Notes: a model not told the origin generated them from the letters alone. A DNA stretch of 17,476 bases from JAWOGN01 sp046496815 (GCA_046496815.1 JAWOGN010000316.1:1-17476); one strand, 5' to 3'. Numbered from the stretch's first letter, positions 7,723 through 15,277 are shown. Numbers and translations: made by a program.

Positions 7723-9640
7723 CAAAAATTTGAATCAGGATTTCAATCATATCCGCGACGAAGCGAAGAGACGTCAACTTTCTTACCGGGAAGCCGACGG
7801 GCCTCGGATCCAGATCGGGATGGCCACCTGCGGCATTGCTTCGGGGGCATTGGAAACGAAGCAGGCGTTTGAGGAAATACTTGCGGAACGTAAGATTGAG
7901 GGCCATATCCGCACGGTCGGCTGCATCGGCCACTGCTACGCGGAGCCCGTCGTCATCATTGATCATCCTGAATCGGGATTTCCCCCGATTTTCTATCATA
8001 ATGTGACACCCGGCAAAGCCAGAATGCTTGTAAAAGCATTCCTCGAAGACGGTGATCCCATTTTCGAACATGTCCTTGGAGCCATGAGCGAAAACGATCT
8101 TATCCCGTCGGTCATGGATTTCCCGCGATTCAATCAGGAAAAACGGATTGTTCTCGAAAAATGCGGTCATATCGACCCGGAGGACATCTACGAGTACATT
8201 GCGGAAGGTGGTTACGAAACGCTGGTTACGGCGCTCCGCATGGAGCCGGATGACATTGTAGAGGAAGTTCGCAACTCCGGGCTGAGAGGGAGAGGCGGTG
8301 CCGGGTTTCCCACCGGCAGAAAGTGGAAATTCGCAAGGACGGGTAAAAGTTCCAACCGGGTCATTATATGCAATGCGGATGAAGGCGATCCGGGCGCCTA
8401 TATGGACCGTACGATTTTGGAAAGCAACCCTCACCAGGTACTCGAGGGCATGATTATCGGTGCATACGCTTTGGAGGCGAATAAGGGCATCATTTATGTC
8501 AGGGCGGAATATCCGCTCGCCGTAAAAATGGTCTCAAGAGCCATTGCGCAGGCCGAAGAATTAGGCATCCTGGGTAGAAATATCCTTCATAGCGGCTTCG
8601 ATTTAGATATCGAAGTTTTCCAAGGATCCGGCGCGTTTGTCTGTGGAGAAGAAACGGCACTGATCCGGTCTATCGAAGGCTGTAGAGGCATGCCGCATTT
8701 TCGCCCCCCGTACCCCGTCCAGAAAGGGCTCCGGGGTCATCCCACAGTGGTCAACAACGTCAAGACCCTTGCCACGATCCCACCCATTCTCAGCCAAGGA
8801 GCCGCCTGGTTCAGGGGCATCGGTACGGCGAGCACTCCGGGGACGGCGGTTTTTTCGGTGGTTGGAGATGTTGTTCATGCGGGTTTGGTTGAAATTCCTA
8901 TGGGTGCGACGCTGCGAACCCTCATCTTCGATACCTGCGGCGGTATTCCAAACAAAAGGAAATTCAAAGCCGTACAAATTGGTGGCCCTTCGGGAGGCTG
9001 TCTGCCCGCTGAATTTTTGGACACCCCCATCGACTTTGATTCTCTGACAGAAGCAGGGGCGATGATGGGCTCCGGCGGCATGGTGGTGATGGATGAAAAT
9101 GCCTGCATGGTTGATGTATCTCGTTATTTTCTTGATTTCACCCAAAAAGAATCCTGTGGGAAATGTACTTTTTGCAGGATCGGGACGTTCCAATTGCTCA
9201 GGATACTCGAGCGCATCACCAAAGGAGAAGGCCGAGACGGGGACCTGGAGCAACTCATGCTTCTCAGTGAAGACATAAAAAAAGGCTCACTTTGCGGTTT
9301 GGGAAAGACAGCGCCCAACCCGGTATTGACTTCTCTTCGCTATTTCAGAGATGAATACGAAGCCCATATCATAGAAAAACGCTGCCCGGCGGGAATGTGC
9401 CGTGCGCTGACGGCATTCTACATAGATCTGGAGAAATGTGCACGGGGCTGTGATGCCTGTGTCGGAAGCTGCCCCGTGGAGGCCATCTTTACAACCCGAG
9501 ATCGAAAAAAGGGGGTCGATCAGAGCCTTTGTGTGAAATGCGGTGAGTGCATGGTCGCTTGTCCTCCGGAGTATGATGCAGTAAGAAAAGTATCACCACC
9601 GACGCTTGCACCGCTTGTGGAGCGACCTAACGAAGGTTGA
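7706..9640 (+). CDS. NADH-binding FMN/Fe-S subunit (NuoF/HoxF/HndC type) with extra ferredoxin domain
   Basis: Binds NAD(P)H and FMN and passes electrons to iron-sulfur clusters. Domains in 644 aa: thioredoxin-like N-terminus (about 33-120, cysteines only at 42, 73 and 77); NuoF core with GLRGRGGAGFPTG (192-204) for FMN/NADH and NADEGDPGAYMDR (223-235); SLBB-like part (about 380-440); [4Fe-4S] site C484, C487, C490 and C530; and a C-terminal 2x[4Fe-4S] ferredoxin with C578, C582, C585, C589 and C609, C612, C615, C619. This order is that of HndC/HydB-like subunits of hydrogenase and formate dehydrogenase complexes rather than of complex I. I start at the in-frame GTG 7706, overlapping the previous gene by 17 nt; a TTG at 7730 is the alternative. 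Upstream frame to 7475 only shadows the previous gene. Confidence 0.93.
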   Translation: MRLPNSKNLNQDFNHIRDEAKRRQLSYREADGPRIQIGMATCGIASGALETKQAFEEILAERKIEGHIRTVGCIGHCYAEPVVIIDHPESGFPPIFYHNVTPGKARMLVKAFLEDGDPIFEHVLGAMSENDLIPSVMDFPRFNQEKRIVLEKCGHIDPEDIYEYIAEGGYETLVTALRMEPDDIVEEVRNSGLRGRGGAGFPTGRKWKFARTGKSSNRVIICNADEGDPGAYMDRTILESNPHQVLEGMIIGAYALEANKGIIYVRAEYPLAVKMVSRAIAQAEELGILGRNILHSGFDLDIEVFQGSGAFVCGEETALIRSIEGCRGMPHFRPPYPVQKGLRGHPTVVNNVKTLATIPPILSQGAAWFRGIGTASTPGTAVFSVVGDVVHAGLVEIPMGATLRTLIFDTCGGIPNKRKFKAVQIGGPSGGCLPAEFLDTPIDFDSLTEAGAMMGSGGMVVMDENACMVDVSRYFLDFTQKESCGKCTFCRIGTFQLLRILERITKGEGRDGDLEQLMLLSEDIKKGSLCGLGKTAPNPVLTSLRYFRDEYEAHIIEKRCPAGMCRALTAFYIDLEKCARGCDACVGSCPVEAIFTTRDRKKGVDQSLCVKCGECMVACPPEYDAVRKVSPPTLAPLVERPNEG

Positions 9641-9729
9641 GGCATGCCCACTGCATATTGAAAATACAGTCCTTGCCGGCGTCAGGGACTCAATCAGAAG
9701 ACAGCTCTCGTAAATTTCGGACGAAGTCG

Positions 9730-10404
9730 ATGGTTAAACTTGTTGTGGACAACTCAGAAATTCAAGCTGAGGATGGGCAGAGTCTCCTTCAGGCATGTCT
9801 TCAAAACGGAATCTATATTCCAAACCTCTGCCACATCGATGGAATGCTTGATCCGCCTGCTTCATGCCGGATGTGCCTGGTAGAAATCGAGGGAGAAAGA
9901 AACGTGATTCCCTCATGCACGGTCGTCGTCAAAGATGGGATGGTCGTCAAAACCGACACCGAAGCTGTCAGGAGATTACAACGTTCCGGGTTGCAGCTTC
10001 TCCTTTCGGTGCACAAGGTGGACTGCGGACATTGCCCTGCAAATAAGAAATGCGAATTACAGCGCATTGCCAAATTCTTGAAGGTCGGACTGAAACCAAA
10101 GCACCTGGAAAAAAGAGTCAAAGAAACCACGGTGGACGAAGGGCATCCGTTCTTAAATTACTATCCCAACCGGTGTGTTCTGTGCGGGAGGTGTATTGTG
10201 GTTTGCAGAGATTTACATGGAGAGGCTTCTTTGACCTTTGCAAAAAGAGGATTGGAAACGATCATCACGTCCTATGGGGAAGAAGCGTTATCAAGCCCGC
10301 GCTGTGAAACATGCCATGCTTGCGTTGATATTTGTCCCGTGAGCGCCATCACCCTCAAACCCGACATCTCTCCGCAGGCTCACACAAACACCTTTTCCCG
10401 ATAG
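9730..10404 (+). CDS. Multi-cluster iron-sulfur subunit (HoxU / NuoG N-terminal type)
   Basis: Electron-wire subunit of 224 aa holding four cluster sites. A plant-type [2Fe-2S] site has C34, C46, C49 and C63; a His-Cys [4Fe-4S] site has H95, C99, C102 and C108; two ferredoxin [4Fe-4S] sites have C149, C152, C155, C159 and C192, C195, C198, C202. The length matches HoxU and the N-terminal third of NuoG; it stops just where HydA/FdhA-like proteins would go on into an H-cluster or molybdopterin domain, so no catalytic site is present. I start at ATG 9730 (MVKLVVDN), where the conserved fold begins; the frame is open back to a TTG at 9637 overlapping the previous stop, but that stretch is not conserved-looking. 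It forms a trimer with the two genes before it. Confidence 0.9.
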   Translation: MVKLVVDNSEIQAEDGQSLLQACLQNGIYIPNLCHIDGMLDPPASCRMCLVEIEGERNVIPSCTVVVKDGMVVKTDTEAVRRLQRSGLQLLLSVHKVDCGHCPANKKCELQRIAKFLKVGLKPKHLEKRVKETTVDEGHPFLNYYPNRCVLCGRCIVVCRDLHGEASLTFAKRGLETIITSYGEEALSSPRCETCHACVDICPVSAITLKPDISPQAHTNTFSR

Positions 10405-10535
10405 GGGGAATCCAAAGTATCATCAAATCATCTCGCTCGCCCTCTTTCGAAATCTTCCGCCCAAGGGACGTTGAGGGTCAGGGGTAAAACCTCGATGGGG
10501 ACGATGTTTCCCAAGCACCCAGAGAATCGGACAAA

Positions 10536-11513
10536 ATGCTACGCATTGGAAATTTGAAACTCGACAATTGGCTTGTCATGGCACCGATGGCCGGCATTAC
10601 AAACCTGCCTTTTCGGCGTATTGCAAAAAAAATGGGGGCTGCCCTTGTTTTCACTGAAATGATCAGCGCCATGGGGCTGATGCGCAGACAGAAAAAGACC
10701 TATCAATACTTGCAAAGCGATCCTTTTGAAAAACCCCTTGCCGTCCAAATATTCGGCGCCAATCCTGAGGTCATGGCAAGGGCCGCCGAGATAGGAGTTC
10801 AATCGGGGGCAAGCATCGTGGATATCAACATGGGGTGTCCTGTAAAAAAGGTGGTGAAGACGGGCGCCGGTGGAGCCCTCCTCCGTGTGCCCCATCAGAT
10901 CGGGGAGATCATTTCTGCTGTTCGCCGGAGCTGTACCGTACCTCTGACCGTCAAAATCCGCTCAGGGTGGTCCCCTGCGGAATCCAATCCAATAGAGATC
11001 GCCGGCTTGATCGCAGACTGCGGTGCCGACGCAATTACGCTCCATCCGCGTTTTGTTACTCAGGGTTTTTCGGGAACTGCAGATTGGACCGTTATCTCAG
11101 AACTAAAGAAGCGGCTGAAAATTCCCATCATTGGAAATGGAGATGTTGTGAGCCCCCAACTTGCCCTGCGGATGAAAAACCAGACAGGATGCGACGGCGT
11201 AATGATCGGTCGGGGCGCCATCGGAAACCCTTGGATTTTCAAACAGATTCTGGATATGGAAAACGGTCGGGCAGCACGGCCGCCTCGACTCCATGAACGA
11301 AAAGCCCTCATACAGGAGCACTATCGTCTCTTGTCGGCTTCTGTGGGCGAAATCCGGGCAGCAAAAATGTTCCGCGGATTTCTGCTCTGGTACACGAAGG
11401 GGCTTCCCCACAGCGGCCGTTTTCGCGGCCGAGTTAATTCAATAAAAGATTCATACAGTTTATTTACAGCTCTGGATTATTATTTTATATTTTTAAAACG
11501 TGAATATCAATGA
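10536..11513 (+). CDS. dusB: tRNA-dihydrouridine synthase, DusB type
   Basis: Reduces specific uridines in tRNA to dihydrouridine using FMN and NADPH. In 325 aa the FMN barrel begins with LVMAPMAGITNLPFRR (13-28). The catalytic Cys is C101 in NMGCPVKKVVKTGAGGAL, the standard Dus signature; K140 (VKIRSGW) and GNGDV (200-204) follow, with GRGAIGNPWIF (225-235) as phosphate-binding end. The usual 'HGRT' motif reads HPRF (170-173), a mild deviation. The helical C-terminal tRNA-binding part is present. The stop overlaps the next ATG by 4 nt. A gap of 131 bp without a clear promoter separates it from the NADH-oxidising module, so read-through is possible. Confidence 0.93.
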   Translation: MLRIGNLKLDNWLVMAPMAGITNLPFRRIAKKMGAALVFTEMISAMGLMRRQKKTYQYLQSDPFEKPLAVQIFGANPEVMARAAEIGVQSGASIVDINMGCPVKKVVKTGAGGALLRVPHQIGEIISAVRRSCTVPLTVKIRSGWSPAESNPIEIAGLIADCGADAITLHPRFVTQGFSGTADWTVISELKKRLKIPIIGNGDVVSPQLALRMKNQTGCDGVMIGRGAIGNPWIFKQILDMENGRAARPPRLHERKALIQEHYRLLSASVGEIRAAKMFRGFLLWYTKGLPHSGRFRGRVNSIKDSYSLFTALDYYFIFLKREYQ

Positions 11514-13240
11514 AGGTTAAATTTGCAAAAACTGCAGGGTTTTGTATGGGGGTTCGTCGTGCCATGGAACTGGTACTCACAGAGGCCAACCGGGGAGGGG
11601 GTCCCCTGTTTACCTTCGGTCCGCTCATCCACAACAACCAAGTGATGGAACTGCTTGCATCCAAAGGAGTGCGCGAGATCGAGGAAATAGCCGGAAGGCA
11701 TGAAGGGAGGATCGTCATCAGGGCCCATGGGATTCCGCCTCTGCAGCGACAAGCCATCCGAAAAACGGGACTCAAGATCGTTGACGCAACCTGTCCGAAA
11801 GTTGCGAGAGTACAGGCGATTATTCGATATTTAACCCACAAGGGCTACACTGCAATCATAGTCGGTGACGAGCACCATGCCGAAGTAAGGGGTCTGGTGG
11901 GGTACAGCCACAGCCCGACGCACGTGATAAACGACGCGGAAAGGGTTTCTTCCTTGCCGCCCTTTGAAAAAGTGTTTGTCGTTGCTCAGACCACACAGAA
12001 CGAAAAAAATTATGGCCACGTCGTAACGGCCTTAAGGAATCGATATCCCGACATACGGGTTTTTAACACCATTTGCGACGCGACCCGCCTGCGTCAAATA
12101 GAGGTCAAATCCTTTGCGGGTCGCGTGGATGCCGTGGTCGTGGTGGGAGGGTATCATAGCGGAAATACACAACGACTTTGCGAGGTTTCAAAAGCCGCAG
12201 GAATCCCCACTTTACATGTGGAAACCGAGAAAGATCTCAACAAAGAAATGCTCCGAGGGATGAAAACAATCGGTCTTACGGCGGGGGCATCCACACCCAA
12301 CTGGATGATAAAGAATGTGGGCAGGGAAATCGAGACCATTCGCGGCCGTCGCGAATCCTCATTCCTCCGTTTACTAAAGGATGCCCTCAGGTTTTTGGTA
12401 TTGAGCAATGTTGCAGTCGCGACCGGCGCTTTTTCATTCGCCTACGCGGTTTCGGTCCTCTCCAATAGCCGCCCACACCTTTTATATCCGCTTCTGACCT
12501 TCTTTTACATCTATGCAATGTACGTTTTCAATCGATTTCTCGACAAAGGGGCCAGCGCCTATAATGATCCCGAGCGCGCCGCCTTTCTCAAAAAGAACAA
12601 GTCGCTTCTGATCACCACAGGCTTGGGCGCGATCTCCCTCGCACTTGTGTTCTCCTTCCAAGTCGGGTTTCCAACCTTTTTGACCTTAACCGGATTCAGC
12701 CTCTTAGGCATCGTCTATAGCATACCCGTTGTCCCGCATAGGATTCGAGACAAGACGCCGTACTCAAAAATAAAGGACATTCCCGGGTCGAGAACCCTAT
12801 CTGAAGCCCTTGGGTGGGCGGCAGTCATCGGCGTTTTGCCGCTGTTGACGGCTGAAAAAATTGTCTGGCCGACCGCGATAACCTGTATTTTTATTGTTTT
12901 TTTAATAAGTTATACAAGATCAGCCTTATTTGATATTCTTCAAGTTCAGGGAGACCTTGTGGTTGGATCGGAAACGCTGCCCATCACACTGGGTGAAAAA
13001 AAGACGTTGATCCTCCTAAAATTCACCATTTTGGCAAGCGCAATCTTATTGACGGCGGGTCCCGTATTCAGTTTACTCGACCCCTTTTCGATTGGGATGC
13101 TTATTCCGCTTCTCACATTATCCCTTTGCCTGTTTGCCTATGAAAAATCCTGGTTATATCCCGGAATCCGCTTCGAAGCCCTGGTCGAAGCAAACTTTTT
13201 CCTTGCCGGATTCCTCGCCCTCCTCTATCAGGTCATATGA
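11510..13240 (+). CDS. ispH: IspH (HMBPP reductase) fused to a UbiA-family prenyltransferase
   Basis: One uninterrupted 576 aa frame with two enzymes. Residues 1-280 are IspH, making IPP and DMAPP from HMBPP: cluster cysteines C12 (GFCMGV), C95 (DATCPKV) and C189 (NTICDATRLRQ), H73, the HAEV motif with E125, TT at 161-162, and S261 in TAGASTPNWMI. After a short linker (about 280-290), residues 290-576 are strongly hydrophobic with about eight to nine membrane segments, and fit the UbiA superfamily: NRFLDKGASAYNDPER (341-356) at the first Asp-motif place and DILQVQGDLVVGSETLP (475-491), an intact second motif with D475 and D482. The first motif keeps N341 and D345 but has Arg and Ser where many members have Asp. 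Starts in ATGA overlap with dusB; ends in ATGA overlap with the glycosyltransferase. The acceptor for the prenyl transfer is unknown. Confidence 0.9.
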   Translation: MKVKFAKTAGFCMGVRRAMELVLTEANRGGGPLFTFGPLIHNNQVMELLASKGVREIEEIAGRHEGRIVIRAHGIPPLQRQAIRKTGLKIVDATCPKVARVQAIIRYLTHKGYTAIIVGDEHHAEVRGLVGYSHSPTHVINDAERVSSLPPFEKVFVVAQTTQNEKNYGHVVTALRNRYPDIRVFNTICDATRLRQIEVKSFAGRVDAVVVVGGYHSGNTQRLCEVSKAAGIPTLHVETEKDLNKEMLRGMKTIGLTAGASTPNWMIKNVGREIETIRGRRESSFLRLLKDALRFLVLSNVAVATGAFSFAYAVSVLSNSRPHLLYPLLTFFYIYAMYVFNRFLDKGASAYNDPERAAFLKKNKSLLITTGLGAISLALVFSFQVGFPTFLTLTGFSLLGIVYSIPVVPHRIRDKTPYSKIKDIPGSRTLSEALGWAAVIGVLPLLTAEKIVWPTAITCIFIVFLISYTRSALFDILQVQGDLVVGSETLPITLGEKKTLILLKFTILASAILLTAGPVFSLLDPFSIGMLIPLLTLSLCLFAYEKSWLYPGIRFEALVEANFFLAGFLALLYQVI

Positions 13241-14136
13241 TGCCACGTGTCAGCGTCATCATCCCCACCTTCAACAGACACCGAAAAGTGGTCCGGGCCG
13301 TCTCATCCGTCCTCCAACAAACTTTTTTAGACCATGAAATCATCGTCGTTGACGATGGCTCCACCGATGACACCAACGCCGTCCTCACTCAGTTTGGTGC
13401 ACGCATTTTCCGCGAGAGACACCCAGCAAATCGTGGCGTGTCAGCGGCAAGAAATACCGGAATCAGGAAATCCAGCGCCCCATTGATCGCCTTTTTAGAC
13501 TCAGATGATTACTGGCTACCGGATAAATTGGCCGAGCAGGTGGCGTTTTTTGATCATCATGCGGATTCCTTAGCGGTCCAGACCGAGGAGATCTGGGTCA
13601 GAAACAGCCGTCGTGTGAGCCCCAAAAAGCGGCACCAAAAACCTTCCGGGGACATCTTCGAACCCTCATTAAAACTCTGCCTGGTAAGTCCCTCCGCCGT
13701 CATGCTGAAACGATCTCTTCTCGACGAGGTGGGTCTATTTGATGAGAGCTTTCCAGCCTGTGAAGATTACGACTTGTGGCTTAGAATTTCTTGCCGCCAC
13801 CCTGTGTCCCTGATAGATAAAAAACTTGTTGTGAAAGAGGGAGGACACCCGGATCAATTGTCACAAAGCATCATGGGTATGGACCGGTTTCGGGTACGCG
13901 CGCTGGTAAAACTCATAAAAAGCGGCATGCTTAACAAAACTCAAAGAGACGCTGCAATGCAGGAACTTACGTTCAAGTGCACCGTTTATGGTCATGGCTG
14001 TCTCAAGAGGGGGAAAACGGCCGAGGGAAACCGCTACTTAAGGCTTCCCCAGGCTATAGAGACGAAACTTTCCTTCGATGACCTCACAGGCCGGCCTTGC
14101 GAGCGCCTGAATGCAGCTCGGTGCAAAATTGCGTGA
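13237..14136 (+). CDS. Family 2 (GT-A) glycosyltransferase
   Basis: Transfers a sugar from a nucleotide sugar to an unknown acceptor. The 299 aa protein opens with VSVIIPTFNR (5-14) and IIVVDDGSTDDT (35-46), the nucleotide-binding part, followed by GVSAARNTGI (67-76). The metal-binding motif is D88-S-D90-D91, and CEDYDLWLR (175-183) holds the expected catalytic Glu/Asp pair. There is no membrane segment, so it is a soluble or peripheral inner-face enzyme. Its ATG overlaps the stop of the IspH-UbiA gene (ATGA); a second ATG follows directly at 13240. Coupling to a membrane prenyltransferase suggests a lipid-linked or prenylated acceptor, but the sequence does not show which. Confidence 0.88.
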   Translation: MMPRVSVIIPTFNRHRKVVRAVSSVLQQTFLDHEIIVVDDGSTDDTNAVLTQFGARIFRERHPANRGVSAARNTGIRKSSAPLIAFLDSDDYWLPDKLAEQVAFFDHHADSLAVQTEEIWVRNSRRVSPKKRHQKPSGDIFEPSLKLCLVSPSAVMLKRSLLDEVGLFDESFPACEDYDLWLRISCRHPVSLIDKKLVVKEGGHPDQLSQSIMGMDRFRVRALVKLIKSGMLNKTQRDAAMQELTFKCTVYGHGCLKRGKTAEGNRYLRLPQAIETKLSFDDLTGRPCERLNAARCKIA

Positions 14137-14171
14137 GTTCAACGCCCGATGCTTGGGCAGAAAGTTGTTAT

Positions 14172-14210
14172 TCCGGTGAAAACCCCGAGGACACGGGGTC
14201 CTCGACCGGA
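14172..14210. terminator. Strong hairpin between two convergent genes, possible terminator
   Basis: The inner stem CGAGGAC (14186-14192) and GTCCTCG (14198-14204) closes a 5 nt loop. Directly outside, TCCGGT (14172-14177) pairs with ACCGGA (14205-14210), leaving an 8 nt bulge on one side. It sits in the 210 bp between the glycosyltransferase stop and the convergent CooT gene, a usual place for a terminator, but there is no T-run on either strand. After it, GATTCC...GGAATG (near 14253-14275) looks like a worn REP-type palindrome. Confidence 0.4.
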
Positions 14211-14346
14211 GTCCACTTCGTGGTTAACCGGCTGAAACGACTGGATTCCCCGACCCGGTATTTAGCGGAATGACTGAAAATGCTGATTCCCGGCTTTTTG
14301 CGAGCCCATCACCGCATCTTCCGGGCAAACGGCGAAATTCCATATG

Positions 14347-14535
14347 CTATACCGGCTCCAAGATGATCTTATGATCGACCAAAGACAGCGTTTTTACCTT
14401 CGCGCGGATCGTTTTTTCCTCACCAAAAAGATTGATCATGCGTATTCGACCGTTCTCGTTTTCCAGAAAATCCACATTTTCAAGGACCAGCTGTTCACTC
14501 CCGTCCTTAGACAGGTATACGTTGGACTCACACAT
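14347..14535 (-). CDS. cooT: CooT-family nickel-binding protein
   Basis: A 62 aa protein beginning MCESNVYL and ending VDHKIILEPV, the hallmark ends of the CooT family (once named as predicted RNA-binding protein). In the known Rhodospirillum rubrum CooT the N-terminal Cys2 binds Ni(II) and the protein serves CO dehydrogenase maturation; Cys2 is present here. The middle, FGEEKTIRAKVKTLSL (37-52), fits the small SH3-like barrel. AAAGGAGAT (14552-14544) lies 8 nt upstream of the ATG. The first 8 nt overlap the end of the DUF3842 gene, so the two are translated together. No CO dehydrogenase, hydrogenase or urease gene is in the window. Confidence 0.85.
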   Translation of the reverse strand: MCESNVYLSKDGSEQLVLENVDFLENENGRIRMINLFGEEKTIRAKVKTLSLVDHKIILEPV

Positions 14536-14944
14536 TTCCGAACATCTCCTTTATAATATCGACAACTTGACCGACGAGGTGCGGCAGCGGTTCAGCCGAA
14601 GCCCCCACAATCCGAACTCGCTCCTGAGTCAGGGGAATCAATATTTTTTCCGCCTGACTGGAGGCCACCGCTGAAGCCATTTCCGGCGTCATTTCCCCCA
14701 TCATCGAGTTTGCCATTAAAATGGCCAGCGGACCAATGATCGCATCCACTTGCCCGCTGGTTCTGACGATTGCATTCTGTCCTGTAGCACCTTTGTTCGC
14801 ACCGGCCCTCATCATCCTCGAGGTCGCGATCGAGTTGGTTCCAAGAGCCAAAATCGTCAAATCATCACCGATCGCTTCCCTCAGGCCTTTGATCACTGTT
14901 GCGCCTATCCCACCCCCCTGTCCATCAATTACCATTAATTTCAC
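14528..14944 (-). CDS. DUF3842 family protein, possible nucleotide-binding fold
   Basis: A 138 aa protein of unknown function. It opens with LMVIDGQGGGIGATVIKGLR, a Gly-rich loop after a hydrophobic strand, suggesting a Rossmann-like or P-loop-like binding site, then TILALGTNSIATSRMMRAGA, a pattern typical of DUF3842. It has no membrane segment and no metal-binding cysteine cluster. I start at the GTG at 14944 because AGGTGA lies 4 nt before it; an ATG at 14935 is too far from that site, and an upstream GTG at 14977 adds 11 residues without support. It overlaps the CooT gene by 8 nt, so a joint role in nickel handling is inferred. Confidence 0.75.
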   Translation of the reverse strand: MKLMVIDGQGGGIGATVIKGLREAIGDDLTILALGTNSIATSRMMRAGANKGATGQNAIVRTSGQVDAIIGPLAILMANSMMGEMTPEMASAVASSQAEKILIPLTQERVRIVGASAEPLPHLVGQVVDIIKEMFGNV

Positions 14945-15249
14945 TGTGTCACCTGAAACGTCCGAAATAGTTCGCACCCAAAGCCTTCGATTAAAAAAAC
15001 GGTACCCTTCAAAAACGACCCCATTATGTCGATGAGGTTTTTAATTGCATCCCTGTTTAGATAACGATATTGTCATCATCCACTATAAACGAAGGAATGA
15101 CAAGGAATTTTGGGGCACTCAAACCCAGCGCATATCGCCACGCGCCAATATGTTCGAAGGGGAAATTTAAAATCAAAGCGATCTGCGATCCTGATAATCC
15201 AAGGAGAAATGAGACGAACCGCCGCGAAATTTCCTAAGGAGCGCGAAAG
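14945..15249. other. Divergent intergenic region between DUF3842 and plsY
   Basis: No full-size gene is supported. Contents: an inverted repeat TTGTCAT (15070-15076) / ATGACAA (15097-15103), which pairs on further inward as TCC/GGA after a 2 nt bulge, and a 22-codon frame just before plsY. TATAAA at 15084-15089 lies in the loop, but no suitable -35 element was found. The promoters of both divergent units should be here; I could not place them. Confidence 0.4.
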
Positions 15250-15277
15250 ATGCTTCAGTCTATTTTTTTTGCTTTAG
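15209..15277 (+). other. 22-codon upstream reading frame overlapping the plsY start
   Basis: ATG at 15209 with AAGGAG (15201-15206) 2 nt before it, reading MRRTAAKFPKERERCFSLFFLL and ending at TAG 15275-15277, 28 nt inside plsY in another frame. The basic start and hydrophobic end, and the overlap, would allow translational coupling, but the spacing is short and it may be chance. Confidence 0.25.

Noticed and set aside
7652..8434. 260-codon minus-strand frame opposite the NuoF-like gene
   Set aside because: Antisense shadow of a clearly conserved gene; no motif of its own.
8603..9253. 216-codon minus-strand frame
   Set aside because: Antisense to the conserved NADH/FMN core; composition is that of a shadow frame.
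9637..9729. Upstream extension of the HoxU-like frame to a TTG
   Set aside because: The added residues do not resemble the family and the fold begins at the ATG at 9730.
11414..11431. CGGCCG-TTTTCG-CGGCCG hairpin near the end of dusB
   Set aside because: Inside the coding region, no T-run, and probably just GC-rich Arg/Gly codons.
14721..15035. 104-codon plus-strand frame opposite DUF3842
   Set aside because: Antisense to the DUF3842 gene, which has a family match and a coupled neighbour.
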